Shown here piece after piece: positions 10,082 through 19,755 of a stretch of DNA of 64,000 nt (positions are counted from its first letter, which is position 1; every line of letters begins with the position of its first letter). This DNA is from Leishmania donovani (lineage: Eukaryota; Euglenozoa; Kinetoplastea; Trypanosomatida; Trypanosomatidae). Where the stretch lies: positions 291,997-355,996 of the forward strand of contig NC_018243.1 of NCBI RefSeq assembly GCF_000227135.1. The letters are read 5' to 3'. The position numbers were made by a program, and so were the translations under genes. The notes under the pieces were generated by a model. That model was given only the letters and a program-made list of their open reading frames with translations. It was not told the origin of the DNA and did not search any database.

Positions 10082-10885
10082 GTGCAATGGTTGGCACGTG
10101 TGTGGTTGCGTGTGTGTGTGTGTGTGCGCGCGTGTGCTGTGTGCACCGCCTTTCTCGCTGTCGTGGAAGGCAGGGCAGAGAGTGGGACGATAGGGGGTGG
10201 TGCAAGGGAAGACATCGCAATAGAATGGATGAAGGGCGCTCGCGGCACGCCATCGAGGCATGCCTTCCGTAAAGGCACACACACACACACACACGCAGGC
10301 CCTCTCAGCGTTCACACCCGGTACAGTGCCGAAAGTTCGCGGCGGGAGGGAGGGAGCGCAGCGGGGACACACTCAAGGCAAGAAAAGGCCTTCTCGAGCG
10401 AGAAAAGAGCCATGAGACGGCACTTCACTTTGTGTGCGTGGTTTAGGGGAGGGGGCGGGGCGGATTTTTTTCTTCGCGCAGCCAACGGCAGTCTAGCAGA
10501 GCCGGCATGGAGGTAAGCGAGGCACCCCGCTTAAACAGACAAGGAGAGGTATTCCCTGATGTATGTGTGTGCATGTGTGTACGCATGTGTGATGTATAGA
10601 AAAGATGGAGGTATGGCGCTCTCAGTGGAGCGCCTCAATGCGTGGCGATTTTGATAAAACGGCGACCGCAGACGACAGCGCGAGCGAGGTCCGTGGAGAA
10701 GACACCGAGGGCAGCGTCGGCTTCATACACTGATGCGCGCGTCAGGTCACGCACACGGCATACACGTGGCCACCCTTCCCACACACGCTAGAGAGCGCTT
10801 AACTCTACTCAGGAGAACCGAGAGCTTGCACCAAGCAGCCCCACCGCTACCACCACCGCCACAGGCGCACACGTAGCCTCTCATC
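10082..10885. other. Intergenic region, 0.8 kb
   Basis: No supported gene. It contains (GT)n at about 10109-10124 and (CA)n at about 10275-10293, which on the minus strand form part of the leader of the spermidine-synthase-like gene, plus the 3' UTR of the EF-hand gene. Confidence 0.65.
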
Positions 10886-12787
10886 TCAGTGCCTCAGGGC
10901 GAATGCAATGTTTGTTTGCGCGGATACTCTGCCGCGGCAACCCTCGGAGAGCTCGGCTTGCATCTCGCGGCACGCCTCGCAACGCTCAGCATGCCGTCTA
11001 TGCACTTCAGCGGCACGCATCACTTTAATTCTGTCGGCGTTTGTGCCACCGGTCTGGCCTTGATGCATCCGGCAGCATTGCAAGACGCTTGAGAAAAGCT
11101 CGGCATCGCTGTTGCGAGTCCTGTCTCCCACATGCCTCATGGAGGGGGTGGAGTGAGAGAAGAGGTAACCGGAAGGCGCTAACAGCGGAGTCTGTGCACC
11201 TGGGCTGGCGTGTCTGTCGGCGTAATGACTGCCTGACGAAGCTGCCTCGCGCAGGAGTAGTGTGTGAACAGCGCGGCATAGCAGCTGAATCACCTCTGGG
11301 TGTTCGATGCCGAATGAGATCCACTCTCTGTACGCGATGCAGCCATCGCGATCCTTGTCCGCGTGTCGCATGACATCGTCCCAGGTCCAATGCAACCGTG
11401 CATCCAGCTCTGCCGTAATGTTCATGACCGTCGACGGGATGGACGTGCCATAGACGCTCATCGAAGCGTAAGTCGGGCGAGGAAGAGCAGCGGCAGCGGT
11501 GAAAGTGGAAGTGAAGCAGGCGGCGAGGAGATAGAAGTCCCTCAAGAGGATGTACTGCCGCTGCCCTGAGCCGTCCTCTTGAGGGTCAAGGTGCACCAAA
11601 ATGTCGAACAAAAAAGCCAGGCGATCGCCGAGATGGGCGTAGCGGTTGCCGCGCCCGCCCTCGCCGCTGAGCAGCAACGCAGACCAGTCTTGGTGCAAGT
11701 CTGAGAGAAAACTGTTGCAATCATCGCGCAGCCGCGACAAGGTCGAATGCCGCCGCGATGGTGACGCCTTCTGGGCTTGCGCCTCCACAAGACCACTGCA
11801 GTCTTTGCGGGTGGGCAGGGACGCGGAGCACACAAAGTCGGCGCCAACATGCCGGGGAGGGGTGGAGAAGGTGGGGGCGGAGCGAAAAGACGGCGAGCTT
11901 GCCCTGTATACCACTCGAGGTGCCGTCCCTGCTGTGGGCGAAAGGGTTGACCACGCTGAGGCACCGAACGGAACACCGCTGGAGGGTGACAGGGATGAGA
12001 GGCGGCGACTAAACGACGAAAAAGGAGACGAGACGCGCCTTTGGCGCAGTCCAGCGGCAAAGCCGTGCGCCGCATCACTGCTGCTCCGCGCACTTGCCTG
12101 CATCGGCGAGGGAGATGCAGAGTCGACGTGACTGAAGCCTCCATCCACGCCCTTCCATCTCGGCCGAGCGCCACCTCGAGCACCACTGGCGCAGTCCCAG
12201 ACAAGGCGCTGCTGCGGCGCTGGAATGGCGCCTGGGCTATCGGGGTCGGCCCGGCTCTGTTGAACCCCGTTTCCGACAGGTACACTCGCGCAGGCCTGCA
12301 AGCTTGGCGACTCGGCCTCATTCACGTGCTCCTCTCGTACAGGAAATGCAGAGGACGAGGAGGGGAGCGCAGTGCTCGAGCCTCTCCCTATGGCCGCGGC
12401 CACCCGACGATGCTGCAGAGGGAAGAAGCAGTACACCTGTGACCCCGACGTGAGCTGAGAGGCGCTGTAAAGCCCTTCCCACTCATGAGTGGCCCTGTTC
12501 AAGTAAACCAGTGACTCAACAGTATATATGGCCGCCGGTGCTGCGGCGCGCGGGCTGGCATCAACTGGAGCTCTGAAAGACGCTGCAGTGCTAGCGGTGT
12601 CGTCTCCCGCATCCTGCGTTGCTGACACCCACGTTGAGCGCCACAGCCGGCGACCACTCCGCTCTCGCAGTGGAAGAATCGCCTCCGCGACGGTGCACAC
12701 TTGCTGAAGAGACGGGCGATGTGAAAAAGACACCTCGATGTTGCGCTTGAAGCCGTCCACGTCGCCGGCGATGCGCAAGACGAACAT
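10886..12787 (-). CDS. EF-hand protein with BILBO1-like N-terminal domain
   Basis: 633 residues from the ATG at 12787 (MFVLRIAGDVDGFK). The N-terminal 150 residues resemble the ubiquitin-like N-terminal domain of BILBO1, the flagellar-pocket-collar scaffold of trypanosomes: a first strand FVLRIAGD, a second EVSFSHRPSLQQV with the helix VAEAIL, then VESLVYLNRATHEWEGL and QLTSGSQVYCFFP. An insert of roughly 40 residues lies between the two halves. The middle (about 150-370) is Ser/Pro/Arg-rich and probably disordered. One canonical EF-hand loop, DKDRDGCIAYRE (477-488), has ligands at positions 1, 3, 5 and 12. No long coiled coil is seen, unlike BILBO1 itself, so this is a BILBO1-domain relative rather than its orthologue. 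A cytoskeletal role is inferred. The C-terminal CEAC motif is noted without interpretation. Confidence 0.65.
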   Translation of the reverse strand: MFVLRIAGDVDGFKRNIEVSFSHRPSLQQVCTVAEAILPLRERSGRRLWRSTWVSATQDAGDDTASTAASFRAPVDASPRAAAPAAIYTVESLVYLNRATHEWEGLYSASQLTSGSQVYCFFPLQHRRVAAAIGRGSSTALPSSSSAFPVREEHVNEAESPSLQACASVPVGNGVQQSRADPDSPGAIPAPQQRLVWDCASGARGGARPRWKGVDGGFSHVDSASPSPMQASARSSSDAAHGFAAGLRQRRVSSPFSSFSRRLSSLSPSSGVPFGASAWSTLSPTAGTAPRVVYRASSPSFRSAPTFSTPPRHVGADFVCSASLPTRKDCSGLVEAQAQKASPSRRHSTLSRLRDDCNSFLSDLHQDWSALLLSGEGGRGNRYAHLGDRLAFLFDILVHLDPQEDGSGQRQYILLRDFYLLAACFTSTFTAAAALPRPTYASMSVYGTSIPSTVMNITAELDARLHWTWDDVMRHADKDRDGCIAYREWISFGIEHPEVIQLLCRAVHTLLLREAASSGSHYADRHASPGAQTPLLAPSGYLFSHSTPSMRHVGDRTRNSDAELFSSVLQCCRMHQGQTGGTNADRIKVMRAAEVHRRHAERCEACREMQAELSEGCRGRVSAQTNIAFALRH

Positions 12788-14169
12788 GACGGAGAACACA
12801 GCGGCCTTCCTTTGCTGCTGTGTATGTATGTGCTCTCTCGCGTGTGTGCGTGTGAGAGCACACACGCATCTGCCGAGTGCGTACGTGAGGAGGGAGCGGA
12901 CACGCTCAGCCTCACACATCCACACGCACGCGCACAGGAGAAGAGAGAGCGCCTCCCCTGGAAGCGATACTGAAGGGCAGCGGTGAGGAGCGGCAGAGAG
13001 ACGTGAGATGCACGATCAGCGGAGAAGCGGCAACGGAAAGCACACACAAAAAGAAAGGAATGATGGCAGTCAAAGACATAAGGGAATTGAGATAGGGGAG
13101 TGTCTATGCACGCACACACATGCACAGGCGCCATGGCGCCTCCTGATGACCCTTGAGTGGTGTGCCAGTGATGTAGGATATGCGCATGCGGCAGCACTCC
13201 AGACCACTAAAAGCGGCGCACAGCGGGGTTCATGGTCAATACCCTCACCCGCACCACTGCGGAGAGCGTTTGGAGTTGGTGTATAAACCTGCGCGTGAGC
13301 GGTGGAGAAGAGGATGCAAACACAAGAAACGAGAGTGCCCTCGCCCTAGCCACGTCCGAGCGCGCCCAAGCGGTTTCTCTTGTTCTCCCCTCCCCCGTCT
13401 GTTCGATCAGTGCGTGTCTGCGTGCTTACACGCGCACAGGGAGGTAGAGGAGATGCTTTGAAGGAGAATACATGAGCTGCTGCAGTTGCCAGCAAGAATA
13501 GTGACGCACTGTTACGAAGGAGCGTACATGCGAATGTCGTGTGCGTGTTTCAGTGCCTGCATTGGCGTATGTGTGCGTGGGTGCGTGTGCCGAGGAAGCA
13601 AGAGGAAGCGCATCCCTGACCGTAGATGGAAGCGCGCGCAGACATCCATGCAACAGCATGAGTGGAGCACGGCACAATGGCAGGCGCGCATGACAGAGCG
13701 TACGGCTACGTGCGTCTGTGCAACAGAGCTTGATACCAAGCAGCCCACGCGCGAGAAGTGGACGCACGAGATCGAGAAAAGGAAACGAGGCGTGAATGCA
13801 GCAGCAGCAGCAAAGACACACAGCGCCAAGAAGCGACAGAAGAGGACAAGCGACGGGACCAAAGCAGGCGCCCACGCACACGCCGACACACGAGGAAACC
13901 GTGTACGTGCAGAGAAAATGAAAAAAAGAAATCAGCAAAGGGAACGCTGGAAACCTTCGTCCTCCAAAAGCCCAGGCATCCCACACACCAACAGACACAC
14001 ACACACACACACAGACACCAGCATTCCACTGCCGAAGCCTCTACGCGCCTTGCTCCCCCATGCGGTCCCAAAAGAGGGGGGGCGTAGACGCGTAGAGCCT
14101 TCGCGTGTTCAGCTCTCCACCCCGATTTCGCCCACCCACCCACCCCTCGCCCTCATGCTTGTCGCACCG
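12788..14169. other. Intergenic region, 1.38 kb
   Basis: No supported gene. (AC)n occurs at about 13995-14013. A plus-strand open frame covering 13486-14763 overlaps the IscA gene antisense and is judged a shadow. The minus-strand leader of the EF-hand gene is pyrimidine-rich around 12960-13080. Confidence 0.65.
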
Positions 14170-15087
14170 CTAGCCGGTGTCCATGTCATCCGCGTCATAC
14201 GGCATGAAGCTCTCCCCACAGCCGCAGCTGTACTTCTGATTCGGATTCTTGAAGGTGAACTTCTCCTCCACGTTGGTTATGACGTAGTCCATCTCCGTGC
14301 CAATCACGTAGAACTGCGCATCAGCGTCCACTACAACCTTGACACCATCCTGCTCCACAACCAAGTCCTCCATCAAGCCGGCCATCTTACGCGACGGGGT
14401 CGCACCCTTGCCGCTACGCTGTGCCGAGTCAAAGTAGTAGTTCACCGTGTAGCTGTACCCACTGCAGCCGCGCCGCCGCACACCGATGCGAATCCCAGAA
14501 GGAACCTCATCAGATGCGTCGCTGTTCAACGGCGACTTGGTCGCCGCGGCCGAGTGCACTGTCGAGTACTGCGCGAGGAGGTACTTGACACGCCGGAGAG
14601 CTTGTGGAGTAAGGACAAAGGCAGCCTTATTGCGAAATTGCAGCTGTCTCTTCTGAAGCGGCGAAAGTGCCCGCTGGGGAACGGGGCCGGCGTCCTCGGC
14701 GCAGGACGAGCGCGCGCCCACCAGCGGTGGCGGCAGCGTCTCCGCGGCGGCAGCAGCCGATGAAACGGCGCCGGCCCCACTAGCAGGAGCGACGCGGGAA
14801 CGAAGCGTGGGCTCCTTATACGACTTGGGGATCGGGGTCGTGCCCCGGCCCTTGTGAACCGATTTGTAGAGCTGCTGGGTGTGCAAAGACGTGTCTGACG
14901 ACGCAGACGCGTTCGCACCGCTGTCCGAGGAACGGCTGGAGTTCACGGTCGCGGCGGTGGTAGTGCCGGCGCCAGCGGCCGCCGTACTTTGAAAGAGTCG
15001 CTTCTGGCACAGCGCGGCACCTCCTATGCGCCCCAACAGGGAAGTCTGCATGCGCCCGCCGCCTAGAGAGCCCAGCCGGCACTGCAT
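14170..15087 (-). CDS. Mitochondrial-type iron-sulfur cluster assembly protein, IscA/ISCA family
   Basis: 305 residues from the ATG at 15087, the first ATG after a pyrimidine tract and AG at about 15178; an in-frame opening further upstream begins with TTG. The C-terminal 155 residues are the HesB/IscA domain: AFVLTPQALRRVKYLL, the first conserved Cys in RRRGCSGYSY (Cys208), and the pair in YSCGCGESF (Cys288 and Cys290). These three cysteines bind iron or a [2Fe-2S]/[4Fe-4S] cluster for transfer to mitochondrial apoproteins. The N-terminal 150 residues are an unusually long Ala/Ser/Arg-rich extension; its first 35 residues (basic, with Leu and Ser, no acids) fit a mitochondrial presequence. 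A later in-frame Met at 15051 is an alternative start. ISCA1 versus ISCA2 type is not decided here. Confidence 0.9.
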   Translation of the reverse strand: MQCRLGSLGGGRMQTSLLGRIGGAALCQKRLFQSTAAAGAGTTTAATVNSSRSSDSGANASASSDTSLHTQQLYKSVHKGRGTTPIPKSYKEPTLRSRVAPASGAGAVSSAAAAAETLPPPLVGARSSCAEDAGPVPQRALSPLQKRQLQFRNKAAFVLTPQALRRVKYLLAQYSTVHSAAATKSPLNSDASDEVPSGIRIGVRRRGCSGYSYTVNYYFDSAQRSGKGATPSRKMAGLMEDLVVEQDGVKVVVDADAQFYVIGTEMDYVITNVEEKFTFKNPNQKYSCGCGESFMPYDADDMDTG

Positions 15088-16363
15088 TTTTTGTGGCCTC
15101 TTGCCTATGTAGCACGGTGTGCCCGTTGATAACAAGCTTGCTTTCAGACAGCCGACTTCTATTCAAGACTTTGGACTGGAGGAAGGTGGCCGGTGGTGAT
15201 GATGGCAGCCGCGGCGCGTAATATTCGCTGTTTGCGATGGTAAAGAAACAATATATGTATGCCTGTGTGTGTGTGTGTGTACCCACCTTTCGCCAGCTTA
15301 CGTATTTGAGCTGCGCGGAGGCACAGAGACAGGGCTCGGGAGCGCGCGAAGCTCGCGACAAGTCGATACGAAACGTGGAGACGACTATGATAACAGAGAG
15401 CAGCGACAGAATCACTTCATCCGGGGAGGAGGCGAGCACAGACACGCGCACACATGTACCGCCGACGCCCTTTATATTCGAAAGGATGCAGACGCGCAGG
15501 GAATCCACGACGTGGCGGTGTGGCCGGGTGCGCCATGCATGCAAGCACGCGTACGCGGGCGTCCGTTCGTTGAGAAGGTAGCGAACAAAACTGGGAAGAG
15601 AAGGGAGACACGTTTCCCTTTCTGCAGCGTGAGGCCATGCCCCACCCACCCCCTCTGCCGCACAGCACGCGCTCAACGCCACACTGCCCCCGGCCCCTCC
15701 TGCCACGGGCCCCATCGCGGGATGCGAAGCAGCCTTGGGCACACGCGGCACAGCAGCGCGCCGACTCGGTCATCAGGGAGCACGGCCCTCGCGACTCAAG
15801 CTCTACCCACCAACAGCCGTCTCGCAGGCTGCTCCGACGCCACGCAGGCCAGGACCTGACCGCCGACATCTGTAGCGATACGTCGCTCTGACCTCGCCAT
15901 GTCGCAGGTGCCTGAGCCTGTCACCGCCGGAGGTGGTTCGGCGTTTGGCAGGAATAGGGGTGGGGGCTGCTGCTGGGCCTCCTCCCACACACAGAGTTGA
16001 GGGGGCACTGGGCCCTGAGATACCGCGCGCTGAGAGGGGTGGCCGGGAGAAAAGAAATGCCATTCTGGGTGCAGCCAGCGCACGGGCGAGAAAGGTGCGT
16101 GACGCGAGTACAGTGGGGGTGCAAAGACGGACACAGGATCTCGTGTGCCGTGCTTCGGTCCTTCTCTCTCTGAAGGCGGAGCACGGCACTGTTCATACCG
16201 ACACACACACACACACACACACATCCCTCTTAGCGGGGGCTTGGGACTCACTGGAACACTGATTTACTCGAAAGGAAAAGAATAGAAAGTAGGAGGCATG
16301 TGAACACGGGCAGAGACACTCACGTAGCATCGATCAACGAGGCTCACCCTCCCCCCTCGCTGC
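15088..16363. other. Intergenic region, 1.28 kb, containing a SIDER-like repeat
   Basis: Minus-strand leader of IscA and 3' UTR of the SET-domain gene. It contains (GT)n at 15266-15280, (AC)n at about 16201-16223, and the SIDER-like segment listed separately at 15710-15930. No supported gene. Confidence 0.65.
15710..15930 (+). repeat. SIDER-like degenerate retroposon remnant, copy 1
   Basis: The first ~94 nt align without gaps at roughly 70% identity (counted by eye) to 57587-57680. Shared blocks include CCCCATCGC, GATGC-AAG-AGCC, CACACGC, CAGCA, CCGACTC and CTCAAGCT. Similarity resumes near the end (CGCCA-T followed by a shared GAGCCTGTC). Two unrelated intergenic regions sharing such sequence, in a genome of this type, fit the short degenerate retroposons (SIDER) found in Leishmania 3' UTRs. 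The true ends and subfamily are not visible. Here the plus-oriented match is antisense to the minus-strand genes around it. Confidence 0.6.
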
Positions 16364-18769
16364 CTACCGCTCGCTCTCCGAGACGTACTCGACGTACTCC
16401 TCCAGCGCGGCATCGGTGCACTCCAATGCGAGAAAGCGCAGCAGTGTCCACTGATCCACAGACATCGTACGGGCAAACTCAGCAGCGGCGGTGCTTGCGG
16501 GGACGGAGGATGTCGTCAGCCCGTCTGCGCGCGCCGCAGCTGTCATGTTCACGTACAGCTCCGCCCACGCCAAGCCGCGCACCACGAGTAGGCGCTCCTC
16601 CGCACTCAGCGACATTCGCTCTGGAGTAGGGGTCCAGAAGCTGCTGTGAACTGCAGCACGAAGGACCGGAGACAGTCCCAGCACTCCCAAGGCGCATCCT
16701 TTGGTGATGTTCGGAAACGCCGACGCGGCGAACCCGGGCCACCGCTCGCTGCCCCAGCGTCGCATCCATGCATCGATGCGGTAGGCAGCTTCGTCCTCGG
16801 ACGCTGCCTCCGCGCAGGGTGCCGCCACTGCCGGCGTTTGGGCAAACGCACTCAGCAGCTCGTCGAGCCACGTAACCCCTGGCGTGACCTCCGGGTACTT
16901 ACCCTCCGCGTTGGCGATGGGGGACAGTGGCAGGCGATAGGCGCAATGGAGTGCGGCGAGCCAAGTTTTACACGCCGCCGCCTCGTCCCCATCGCTCGCC
17001 TCGGCGCCGTCGCACCGGCGTAACGGCGCGACACACCGCCGGTAGTAGGCCACGCGTGTTGTGGCGGAGGCCAACTGAGAAAGCGCCAGCCGCAGCCCGT
17101 GCGCAGCATGTATCAAGGAACCGTCGGCGTCGCTCAAAGACGGCGGCAATACCGGAATGGTCCCCTTCTTACGACCCTCCGGCGCGGCTGCCAACTGTGG
17201 CGCAGGCAGCAGCGAGGGTCGCAAGGTGAACCCGTACCACATGAGCAGCTCCACATCCGAGTAGGCACCGTAGTGCAGCATCACCTGCTCGCTGGGTGGG
17301 CACGTCGGCCGAACGAGCTGAAACTCGTATGTTTGGTAGTTAGCGAGCGGCACCTCGGCCTTGCCGCCCCGCGCGGTGCGCAGGGCAGTGCGCCGCTGTT
17401 GTTTGCGCGGTGCGGCCGCAGCCATGAGCGGCGCAACGCTGCCGATCCCGTTGCAGCCGTTCTTCGCCAGCAACAGATTTGTGAAGCACTCCGGATCTTC
17501 GGGGTCATCTTCTTGAGGGTACATCGTCCCGTTCGACTCCAGGGCGTAGTTGAAGTAGTCGACAAACGGCATCACCGCCCATGTCTCCTCAGGGAAGTAA
17601 AAGCCGCGACTCATCAGCGTGTTGAATGCCCACAGAAACTGTCCAAGTGTGCACGTGGCTCCATGGTCACGGCGGCCACAGTCTTGTTGGCTGGAAGAAG
17701 GCGAAGACCCACAGCTGGCAACGCCACCGGTTTGAGGCGCCGCTGCGCCATGTCCTTCATCCTCCAACTCCGCTGTCACCTCGACACCCCTTGGCAGACG
17801 CTGCAAGCATCGCAGCGCCGCGCAGCACTTGGCGTGCCGCCGCTGAATAGCCTGCTGCTCGCGCGCCACACTCGCTTGAAAGCGGCGCAGTGAGACGTAC
17901 GAGCGGAGCCAACCAGATGACTCAGCGTATGCAGAGACACGAGCAAGAAGTGGAGGTGGCGATGACGCCGCCGTTGCATTCCCCGGCAACACACTCGGCG
18001 CACGCGCCGCGCACGCCGGCTCTGTGCCGTGTTGCGCTAAGCATGGCGGCGAGTCTTCCGGCACCGGGACAAGCTCGAGTAGGTTGTCATACTGCCCCGG
18101 CAGTGCGTGAATCCACGTCCGCATCCACGCGTTCTCGTGCGTGTAGTGCAGTGTAGGTGCCGGTCCCGCCTCATCTTCACAAGAGCACGCCTCCGTAGCT
18201 GAGACGGAAGCTTCCTCATCTGCAGCGCCGTCGCCTGCACCACTCCTCCGGAGGCGCGCGTGCTTAGACAAACGGCCGTAGAGGGCCGCCATGAGCAACA
18301 CATAGCACACAATGGTCTCGGTACTGTCGAGGGCCTCTGCCAGCTCCTCCACCTTGGCGTCAATGAGCTGGCGCAGGCGCCGCGAGCGCACGCGCGTCTC
18401 AAACTCGTATTCGGACCAGACACGCGAGGCGAACGGAATGACACGCAGAACGTCGGTAGCAGCGCATGGCCCCGCAGTCCCGTTATCGCCTTCGCTATCA
18501 TTGTTCGTAGAAGCAGCTGCCACGTGACCCTCGAGCAGCTCAAGCGCGACCTCCGTCATCGCCAAGTTGAATCGCGCCTTTCGTGCCGTGATCATGGATC
18601 GAAAAGGAAAGTGAGCCAATATGGCACCGGCTGCAAGCTTCTCTGTAAGCACCACACCCATACCGCCGCCCATCGACGGCAGCGCACGGACCTGCAGCGC
18701 GGAGTGGATAAAGGCCCCTTCTGCCTCCAGCAACCGCTGCAGTTTCAATGCCGTGCTCCCGCCACTCAT
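16364..18769 (-). CDS. SET-domain protein lysine methyltransferase (SETD3/SETD6/LSMT-like)
   Basis: 801 residues from the ATG at 18769; upstream in-frame sequence is repeat-derived. The N-SET region is seen in GMGVVLTEKLAAGAILAHFP, the usual G-G--A-----G--L--IP strand pair. An inserted helical region follows, including CYVLLMAALYGRLS and LPGQYDNLLELV. The C-terminal SET core has FLWAFNTLMSRGFYF, then VMPFVDYFNYALES (about 398-412; family form P--D--NH, here NY), and SEQVMLHYGAYSDVELLMWY (about 490-508; family form YG--SN-ELL--YGF). This split-SET layout is that of Rubisco LSMT, SETD3 and SETD6, which methylate non-histone proteins. The NH motif His is replaced by Tyr and the following catalytic region is split by inserts, so activity is not assured. 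The C-terminal 300 residues are helical, as expected of the substrate-binding domain. Confidence 0.8.
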   Translation of the reverse strand: MSGGSTALKLQRLLEAEGAFIHSALQVRALPSMGGGMGVVLTEKLAAGAILAHFPFRSMITARKARFNLAMTEVALELLEGHVAAASTNNDSEGDNGTAGPCAATDVLRVIPFASRVWSEYEFETRVRSRRLRQLIDAKVEELAEALDSTETIVCYVLLMAALYGRLSKHARLRRSGAGDGAADEEASVSATEACSCEDEAGPAPTLHYTHENAWMRTWIHALPGQYDNLLELVPVPEDSPPCLAQHGTEPACAARAPSVLPGNATAASSPPPLLARVSAYAESSGWLRSYVSLRRFQASVAREQQAIQRRHAKCCAALRCLQRLPRGVEVTAELEDEGHGAAAPQTGGVASCGSSPSSSQQDCGRRDHGATCTLGQFLWAFNTLMSRGFYFPEETWAVMPFVDYFNYALESNGTMYPQEDDPEDPECFTNLLLAKNGCNGIGSVAPLMAAAAPRKQQRRTALRTARGGKAEVPLANYQTYEFQLVRPTCPPSEQVMLHYGAYSDVELLMWYGFTLRPSLLPAPQLAAAPEGRKKGTIPVLPPSLSDADGSLIHAAHGLRLALSQLASATTRVAYYRRCVAPLRRCDGAEASDGDEAAACKTWLAALHCAYRLPLSPIANAEGKYPEVTPGVTWLDELLSAFAQTPAVAAPCAEAASEDEAAYRIDAWMRRWGSERWPGFAASAFPNITKGCALGVLGLSPVLRAAVHSSFWTPTPERMSLSAEERLLVVRGLAWAELYVNMTAAARADGLTTSSVPASTAAAEFARTMSVDQWTLLRFLALECTDAALEEYVEYVSESER

Positions 18770-19755
18770 GGTGTGCGTGTGGGATGAGCCACCGGCAACG
18801 ATGCCAAGACCCCAGTTTGGCAAACACACAAAATGGAAAGCGGCGCGAAGACACACCACCACACGCACCTGCACGTGGCTTCTGCGAGGCAGAGCGAGCG
18901 AGAGAGACGCCGACAGAGCACGATCAGTAGAACGGTGTCTGTGTCTGTCTGTCTCTCTCTGTGTGTGTGTGTGTGTGTGTGTGCACACCTGCGGCAGAGA
19001 CAGGCTAGTCGGAGGAGAGGTGAGTGGAGGTGAGCGACGGTGTCGAATTGAGGCAGAAAGGTGGCACTGAAGAGAGAGGATGAAGTATGTGGAGTGGGGA
19101 AGGAGTGGGGAGGCTGCACACGGAGAAGCGCGAGGACAGCGGCCGCTGAATGACAATAGTGTGTTGTCGGACAAAACACCATGTTGAGCGCCGAACGAAT
19201 TGGGAGAAAGAGAAAGCATCGGAACTGAATGCGCTGGATGGTACTCACACGCAGCCGTCGCGCCTCAGCTTTCATCCTCCTCAGCGATTCATGGAGAAAC
19301 AGTGGATGTGCCGCATGGCTGTCTGAGCCTGTGCGGTGCGTGAGACTGCCACTGTCTGTACTTCTCCCTTTCTGTTGATACACTCACGGGCAAGGATGGT
19401 AAAGACGGATGAAATGTAGAGAGCTCACTTTCCTGTGGTGTACCCCTCTTCGAACTCGTCGATGTCAACAACGTTGCACGCGGCATAACGAAAAGCGAAG
19501 CATGCAAATAACAGACGGAGAGTGGGATGGGATGGGATGGGCCAGCACAGAGGCAGCGGGTGTCAAGAGGGCTGAAGGAGAGACGTCATCGTTTAAGGGA
19601 AAGAGAGCGACGCAAAGGAAGAGAGCAACGCCGCTGAGAGTGAAGCAGTCCACAAAGAGCACGCACACTCGCATGCGCCGACTCGAGCCAGCGGGATGCC
19701 GATCTTATTTTCTCCGCGCGTGAAACGCTCCATCACGACAGCACACACCACCCTT
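18770..19755. other. Intergenic region, 1.0 kb
   Basis: No supported gene. (GT)n lies at about 18959-18983 and a short GGGAT tandem at 19524-19540. The minus-strand leader of the SET gene includes pyrimidine tracts from about 18990 to 19100. Confidence 0.65.

Noticed and set aside
13486..14763. 425-codon plus-strand open frame
   Set aside because: It overlaps the IscA gene antisense and is made of repeat-derived His/Thr/Arg sequence.
19524..19540. GGGAT tandem as interstitial telomere-like repeat
   Set aside because: The unit is not TTAGGG and only about three copies are present.
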